Below are positions 29,201-38,200 of a DNA stretch of 64,000 nt, in pieces. Below the pieces are notes generated by a model, which saw only the letters and a program-made list of their open reading frames with translations, did not search any database and was not told the DNA's origin. How positions within the stretch are numbered: position 1 is the first letter of the stretch; each line of letters opens with the position of its first letter. The DNA is from Lucifuga dentata (Eukaryota; Chordata; Actinopteri; Ophidiiformes; Bythitidae), in the NCBI GenBank assembly GCA_014773175.1, contig VXCM01002611.1, positions 1 through 64,000 of the forward strand, read 5' to 3'. The translations under genes and the position numbers were made by a program.

Positions 29201-32200
29201 TAGCCAGCTCCTGCAGAACAGAAATAAAAACTAACAGAAAAATCAACATGGCCCACCACGATGTCAAATCATAACTTTTATCGACCAAAAATAATCAAGT
29301 TTAAGGGCCAATCTGTCAAGATTCTTAAATTAACTGTTGCCACAAGATATTATTATACTGTATTTGATTTAAAAAAAAAATCACACTTTAACTGATCAGA
29401 AAACAAAGGATAAATGTGTGGGGACAAAAAGAGAAAAATCACACCCACATCTCCCACAAGGAAAAAGAAAAAGGGGAAAAGTAAGGTGGAACTGGAACCC
29501 AATAGGGTGACCTGAAGAACAAGGGGGTGCAGGAGGAGGCGCCAATCCCCAACAGCATACGCACAATAAACACTGTGGAGGCTTCAGTCAGATTCAGATT
29601 CACTTTATTATCATTCTAGCCACATATATTTCATACACGTAGCAGAATGAAAAGACGTTTCTCTTATGTGCTAAAAGATACATGACGCCACACAACACAA
29701 AACAAATACTACAAAATATTCAAGTACAGCATTCAATTAAAGTTATCCTGAGTGCCGAGGCTAAAAGGTTAAAAATGCATTTAAAACAGGGCAGGATGTA
29801 AAGCGTCTTGTGGTAGTTAAGTGCACTATTTCACTAAGTATCTAGTCTAGTTTAAGTAGCTCTTCCAACCAGAGGGTGATGCAGAGTATTCAACTGCCTA
29901 CCTTCCCAGCCTGGAGGAAGAACGTTACATTTATAGTATGAAGCCAAAGACAGATTTTGTGTAATTATATAAACTTATAAACTACATATATAACTGCGTT
30001 ACATGAGTTTCAAAGAGAACTTTTAATTAACGTCACCACACCTGACTAATGTGGGGTGATCATTGTCCCACTCCACAAACCAAACGTCTGCATTCCCAGT
30101 CAGTCACTCAGCAGACAGACTCTGATAAAAATAAATAAATAAATAACAAATCTACCTGGTAAAGATCTTCTACACCTGCCAAAAGGTTGCTATGACCTTT
30201 CTTATTTCTTTTCTTACATACTCAGATAGTTCATTTTGATTGTCTTCTCAGTCCTCCAAAAAATCCCAGGACATACTTATCTAAACCATCCAGTCAGTAT
30301 TAGCAATGGATGAGGCTTAAGCTGCACTTATTTGGGATTCCTTACTGATGGCAAATAATCATACAGTCATACACTCAGTGTTGGGCTCATGTATTTGACC
30401 AAAAAAAAAATTAGTTGTGTGCAATTTTGTATGTGTGTGAGCAGATGTAATAATTTGGGGCTTTCACTGAATCGCCTCTCACCTGGTGCAGGCCCATGAT
30501 AAGACCCTGGTGAGCATCAACAACCACCTGGTGAATGGCAAAGGGAAGGAGCTGGATGGTGGGCAGGGTGGAGAAAGGCTTAGTGGAGGGAGGCTGAATT
30601 CCTTGAAGGAGGAGATCTTGAGGGAACTGGAGAAGAGAGTATCACTCTCCTGCTCCTCCTGCCAGGTACGAAACCCCTAAATGTGGCTCACTTTAATGCT
30701 TCTTTAGTAAAGGGGGTCTGTACAATGCAGTATTTGTAACTTTCCGACTCCGCCGTTCTGCCAGACACCTCTGATTCATGCAGTGATTTGTCAAGTGTGG
30801 TGAGGTGTGAAAGTGGGGAGGGTTTTAATTTCTCTCTCAATCTCTTTTTTCTTTCCCTCAACATGTCTGCACTCCACAGAGAGAATTGAAAGTGAAATTG
30901 TACTCCATTATCCCTGTTTATAATCTTTCTATTCAGAGAAGAAACAAAATGAGACTACAGGAGTCCCTAAGCTGATTATTTAAATCTTGTGAAGTGGTGC
31001 AATGCCTTAAAACAATTATTTTTCAGCCTGCAGACATGAATAAATCTTAAAACACGTGAAAGCATTTGTAATAAATGGACTGATGTGTTGACAGGGCGGT
31101 GTGGAGGATCTGCGCAGACAGCAGCAGGAGGACAGAGAGAGGATCCAAGCTCTTGAGAAGCAGCTGAATGCCCTGGAGACTCGCTACCAGCAGGGTCTAG
31201 ATGGGCTGCGGCATGAGGTGGTCCGCTCGCAAGGCTGCTGTGACACCATAAACAACCTCAAAAACCGCATCACAGATGCTGAGCGCAAGATCAGCTCAGC
31301 CTCAGAGAACTATGATGTCCTTCAGAACCGCCTGGACAGAGAACTCAGTGGAGGAGGAGGAGGAAGAAGTCACAACCACAATGTAAATGGAGGATTTGGT
31401 GGCAAGGATGCGGTGGTGACGGAGGACAGACTGAACAACGTGCTGAAGGACCTGGAGCAGCGGGTCAACAACAGCATACAGCAGACTGAGGAGAGCTGCT
31501 CCTACCTGGAACATGACCTGAAGGATTACTTCCACAGGGAACTGGGCGACCTGAGGTCTGTGTTCCTAGACCGCTTTGATGACCAGGCATTCAGAATCGC
31601 TGACGTGGAGTTGGACGTGGGGCTGGTGAAGGACAGGGTCACGGATCAAGACAAGAGGCTGACCAGGCTGGAGAACACCACCGCCCTCCTGAACAGGAGG
31701 CTGGAAGAGTGTGGATGTGGAGGAGCAGGAGGAGCAAACAGGGGAGGAGGAAGTGGAGGAGGAACCAGAGGAACAGGAGGAGGGACAGGAGGAAGAACAG
31801 GAGGAGGACTACCTGGATCAGGGGGAGAAAGAGATAATAGCACAGAAAAATCTTTGGAGTGGAGAGTGATCGCCAACGAGAACCAGATTCATCACTTCAG
31901 CACCCGACTTAAAGATCTGTCCGTGTCTGGAGACTCTCTGCTCGACAAAGTAAGACATCATTTTATACCTTACATGTTTATAGTCAAATTAACATTCCAG
32001 GTTTTTTTTTTAGAAAAGTTAAAACAGTGGGTCTCCAACTTTTTCAGAAGCAGTAAAACATCAAAAACTTAGTAAACTAACTTATATTTTATCGATCATC
32101 CTTTTCCCCTTAATTACCAAGCTAATATTTTTTTAACCTCAACAAAAAATAATAAACTGCATGTTTCCCTTTAACATCAGCTTCTGTTATGCAAATAAAA

Positions 32201-35200
32201 AACGGAAGTTAAATTTTGCCCAGTTCAACTTTAAGAAAATAAACCACATTTTTTACTTTAAGTTAATAAAATTAAACTAATCTCCCACCATATAGTTTTT
32301 CCTCCATGTTGTTTTGATGTCTGAATGAATCCTGATAGGCTGAAACCTGCTAGCTTTGCTAGCAGCAAACTTTCTGTTTATTGTTCCAACATGAAACAGA
32401 TTCATTCATCCTAGTTCCACTATACAGCCATCATGCCCTTCCCCCAGTTTGAGAAACACTGTTTTAAGATGTACTTGCTCGACCGAGATCCTGAGATCCT
32501 TTTTATTCTTATTATATCTCACTGAGTGTCGCTGCTATTTGAAACAATCAAAAACATTCATGTCTTAATAATCATCACAAAGGTTGTGGATCTGAGCCAC
32601 GACGTGCGTAAGATCAAGGCTCTGACCGGAGATCATGGCGAACACTTCAACCGCATTGTGACAGAGATCGAGATGCTGGGGCATGATTGCGAAGTGTGTG
32701 AGAGAGTGGAGAATGAGCTGCGGAGGCTGAAGAACGACTCCCAGCATGCACTGGGGCATCTGCAGAGCCAGCTGGACCGCCTCCAGAGTACGACAGGCTC
32801 TGAGCAAGGCGGATGCTTTCAGATGTGCTCCCACCTTCAGGACGAGGTTCACCTGCTGCGAGATGATGTCAGGAGATGCACTGGCCAATGTAAGATCAGC
32901 CTGGACACGCCCAGAGGTCAGCTCGACCAATCAGATCACACACAGCCAGTCAGTCAACCCATTCACTACAGAATTTTGAACTGGTCCTGAAATCTGAGTT
33001 TAATAAAACAGGATTAGCCAACAGAATGAGATTATTGTAACACAATCAATTCCAAAGGCATCTTATTTCTTTTCCTAGAATTTATTCACCTTCTACGGTG
33101 TATTCATCTTTATTTCCACTAAGAAGGTTATGAAAGAAATTAAATTAAATTTATCATGAATTAAAGCTGTAGGCTCGGCAACAAGGAAAGAGCAAAACCT
33201 TTGATGCTGATAAGCTCACCATGAGGTCATTTATTGAGCATTTTTCATTTTGGTTCTGAAGCGTGAGACGTAGAGAAAATTCTTTTCTTTTTATTTAAGA
33301 TGTCAGTGTAGGCCATCTAAACAGATGTAGTATCAGGTATTACTCAAATATTTTCACCACACCCACAAAAATCAAATCTTTACCAAAGTTGGCACATATT
33401 TGGGGTGGAATGTTTTTCAGTATCCCATGCTAGTTTCATACGACTGGTTGCCAAATGATTGTCAGTATGGCCTATTTGACTTAAATTACCACAACTCTTA
33501 AACATATTATGTGTAAAACCACACTTTGATGATGTATGCTTACCACCAATTTTTAGCTCAGTTTTAATACAGTAATATATTCAGTATATATGTGTTTATT
33601 CTGATGGTCTTGTTTTTGTTTATAAGCGTAAAATGATTGAGCAGATAATGAAGTAAAGCAAACCAAAACTCTGACAGGTGGTGGTTCAGTTGGTTCTGGT
33701 GGTACCAGTGGGACTGGGCCTGGATTGGATGCTGAGAAGCCGCTGGATGGCCACAGCGTGATTGGAGGCTCCATCAACAACAACCAGCTGAAGACGCTGC
33801 AGGGCGAGCTGTCGGAGGTCATCCTGACCTTCAGCTCCATCAACGACACATTGAAAAGCCTCGAACACACCATGCAGAAACATGGCAGCGTCATCACGGA
33901 CCTGGGTGAGTTTCTTCAATTAAAACTCACACACATACCTGCAAACTGACTTGACAAATTTCCACAAAATTCTAGCCAGGATTAAATTTAATCTGACAAA
34001 CTTCGAGCTGGATCAGATTTAAAATGATCCAAGCATTACTTTTTTAAGTGATGACTGTTTGAATTAATGTTTCTTCCTTAGTTTGACTTACTAAAACATT
34101 TTCAGGCAGGATTCATTAAGATTAGCACAAGAGTTACTGTGTCGAAATGGGCAAATATCGTCAAGCTACCACACTTATCTTTTAGCATTGGCCTTGAAAG
34201 AGACGTTGCTGTGGTATTTACAGGTCGGGGAAATCATTCATAAAACAGTCCGTCACTCAAAAATTAAGACCTGTTTTATTCTGGTGGTAAATTTCATATG
34301 AAATCTGAGCAACATTTTGAACTTCAGTTGCCTCATGTTAGTGATCAGTAAATTTGATAAAATCAGCTGGTCGGTTTATTTAAATGGTGAGTTTTGATCC
34401 GATCTTACACATATTCTTGTGGCAAATCGTGGCTCCTAAATATGAAGCAGCTCATTAACATGTTGATCTTCATTGGTTTTTACCTGTGACACACCTGAGA
34501 ACAACGCTACCTTACTGTGACGGTGCTGTAATTAACGTAAGAGAAGCTTTATGAATGAGCTTCAGTTGTCACCGCTTGTTTAGCCTGACGCTGTGCAGTT
34601 ACTGTGATTTTTTTTTTTTATTATGTTTCATGTTTAAATGTTCATGTTTCCTTCATGTTTAAATGTTTTTTGCACTTGCATTAATAAAACCTTTTCCAGC
34701 CCCATCCACTTCCACTCCACCCTAAATGAATTTAAAACTTTGACATTCTGACAGGAAACACCAAAGATAAGATCATCTCCGAGCTGGACAAAATCCAGCA
34801 GGAAGTGACGGAGCACACTGAAGAGAGCCGGGACCGTTTGGATGGAATGGACCAGAACATCCGTCGGTTTGAGAGCACACTTGTGGTGGAGATGGGTGAC
34901 TGTAAGAGGTCAGGTGATGGTCTGGAGAAGAGACTGTCCAAACTGGAGGGCGTCTGTGGCAGGCTGGATGGTGTGTCCGATTCCATCCACAAGATCAAGG
35001 AGGGTATGGCAAAAAGATTTTACCATTGTTGTTTTCCCTGTTGTTACTGTTCCCTGACGAGTCTAAAACATTTTGAGCTTGTGACATGTTCACAATTAAG
35101 CATACTATATGAGAGTATATGCAGGGTCAAATTTCTGCTCACAGCTGCACGATTATATTCCCAGGACCTAAATAGATGCATCTTCACCTCTGATGTTTGT

Positions 35201-38200
35201 TCCAGCAGCTCTGCTAACCTTCACAGCCTGCCACCTGTGACGTTTTTATCAACGAAGCAGTTTTTTTCAGCACAGTGTCATTGTTTAAAGTGATGACTCA
35301 TCCAGGAGAGTTTCATGACCATCAGAGTGTATTTAAACAGACACTGAATATGCAGGAAATGAAGATGATTGATACTGCAACGACACATTTCACCTTTAAC
35401 CTTTTCTATCTGTTTATGTGCAACTGGAAAAAGCTAACTCACAAATGCTGCTGATTGTTGCTCAAACTAAATTTTAAATGCTTGTATGTTTGTGTTTGTT
35501 TTTCAGGACTGAATCGTCACGTGTCAAGCTTGTGGACATGCGTGACGGGTCTGAATAACACAGTCATCCATCATGGAGGAATGCTCGACTTTGTCCAGAA
35601 TAACCAGGATGACATTGACATCAGGATGAAGAACCTCAACTCCTCCCTGAACCACATCCTGAAAGACCTGCAGAACCTCAGTGAACAGGACCTGAGAGGT
35701 GAGCAGTCTGTTCTATTCTATTCTATTCTATTCTGTGGGGGAATGAGGTTCCAAAGAGGCGAAGGCACAAAGAACATAGACATGGAATTGTGTTTATCTG
35801 CAAAAGATGAAAATATTTATTGAAGCTTCTGCTTCACAGAACAACAGAAACTGAGCATGAATGTGTCTGTAAATAACACATTTACATTTACAGTACAGGC
35901 CAGATGTTTGAGGCCACCCCCAGATTAATTTTTTTAAATCATCAATAACTGTTTGTTTTATTTAGTTATTTATTTATTTATTTTTAATTTATTGCACAGG
36001 AAATGACAAAAAATATATAAAATAAATGTAAGTAATTAGTTTTCAAGAAGAATTTANTATTGCACAGGAAATGACAAAAAATATATAAAATAAATGTAAG
36101 TAATTAGTTTTCAAGAAGAATTTATCAACAAGAGCACATTATGTAGCCACTGTCGCTACAGAAATTATTTTTAATGAAGGCATCAGTCTGTATTAGTGCT
36201 CTGACACTCCAGTTTTGTTGCAACTCCCTGCTGATGTGTTTTAACATTCTATTCAATAGTTGCTGTCTGCCTTCTCCCACATCATCTTGTGATTAACTTG
36301 TTACACAGTCTGGTTTTTAATCACAAAATGATCTGGGAGATTTCATTTTATGATATGATTTCATCGATTTTATCCCCACAGGCCTGCCTGGACCTCCAGG
36401 ACCTCCTGGACCTAGAGGGTTCAATGGGCCACCCGGGCCGCAGGGCCCTCCTGGACACCCAGGACGACAGGGAGAGAATGGGCCAAGAGGACTACCAGGT
36501 ACAGAAGGCCTCTGGATACACACAGTCTTGGGTCAAGCAGGAGTTAATTTTTTTTTTTTTTTTAACATTACTTTTTTATATATTTCACATTTTTTAACAT
36601 TCCTGAAATTAACCAAAACCAAAGTGTTGACAAATGCCCGATCCTGAATAGGGCATTGTGCTCAGATCCAGATATTGTTCTGGATCTGGAGGATTCAGAT
36701 ATACATTTATGGTGTTGTTGTACAATAGCAAATAAGTCTAGAAATATTTGACCATAAGAGAGATATGCAGCAAACTTCTAATTTCCTGTTTTTGTTTTGT
36801 GCCGTTCTCTAATATTTGATCTGCTTTCTTTCAGGTCCAAAAGGTGAACGAGGTAAGTGAAACATCAGTAGACAGAATAAGAACAAGATTAAAGAATAAG
36901 ATTCAAACAAATAAACAATGTACAAGCACACAGATTCCTTTTCCTCCTGAAAAAGAACCAGTTAAAGCTCAAAGCCTTTTACTTTATCATGTACAATAGC
37001 AACAAAGCTGATCTGAACCTGATGGGAGACGTTTCCACTCCTTTCAGAGAAACAGACATTAGATTAAAATCAAAATTAAAGTTACAACTTTGCATCAACA
37101 TATTACAATTGTTTTAAATTATTCACATTTATATTTTTCACACTTTGACATTTGGTAGTTTGTCACATACCATTTCAAGTTCAGTGTAACAAAAGAACTG
37201 TCCTGCAAACTGTAAAAGATCCCTAAAAACAATCTAAAACTGATATAATTTACATTACATCTACATACCTGAGTCTGAAAGGGTTAAAGTAACATTAAAG
37301 CAAAATTACAGAATCGGTGACTCCTTTCTGAAACATAATGAAGTAAGAAGTCAGAGGACACAAATTGCTAAACCAAATGTCTCCTTCTTATAAGTAATCT
37401 GTGTAAATCTGAGTCCAGACATAATTTATGTCTCCATCAAACAGTTAAACCACATCACAGAGATGCTTCACAGGCTGACAGATTGCTGCAGTTTCTTCCT
37501 GTCAGATGTTGGTTATATTTTTCCCCTGAAAACTTATACAAATTCAGCGCTAAGTCTTCACAAATCCAGGGTGTAGCACTGCTCTGATCCAGACTTTGAA
37601 CTTTTCCCACAGAATGTAAAAGGGGCCAAAATAAGCAATGTAAACAGGAAGACAGTGATATAATGTTGCAGGTGAAGGGTCATAAAACATCTGGTTTATT
37701 AGTGTATTTTAAACAAAGGAGGGTATGGATGATTTTTTTTTCTGTACAAAGACATATTACAGAGTCTTACAAATCATCTCGCTAACAGCAATCAAAGAGT
37801 AAATCAGGTCATTCTTCAACTTATTTCAGTTAATGCATCCACACAATGTTGTCAAATGGTAATGATTCTTATGGTGATTAACATGGAATCTAATGTTATA
37901 TATAACAAAGTTAAATACTCAAAGCAATTAAATATTGACCAAATAAAGTCAAATGAGGTAACTGTAAATCCACTTACATCTCATTTCTCTGTCTCTGCTG
38001 GAGCTCTGTTTGAGGCGAGACTTGGACAGAAAGGGCTGACACACCAACAGGGTTTATTTAACTTCCTGGGTGTGACTTACTCAGAACCTTTGTTATACTA
38101 AATGATAAAGGGGGATTTTGTGGGGATTAGAACCATAAACTACATCAAGCTTTGAATACACAGAATACTTTAGGAGGAGAAATTCAAGGTAGCTTTGGCC

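Noticed and set aside
32890..32990. Extension of emilin1 exon 7 to the stop at 32990
   Set aside because: The GTAAGA donor at 32890 gives the exact phase needed for exon 8; the extension ends in unrelated sequence.
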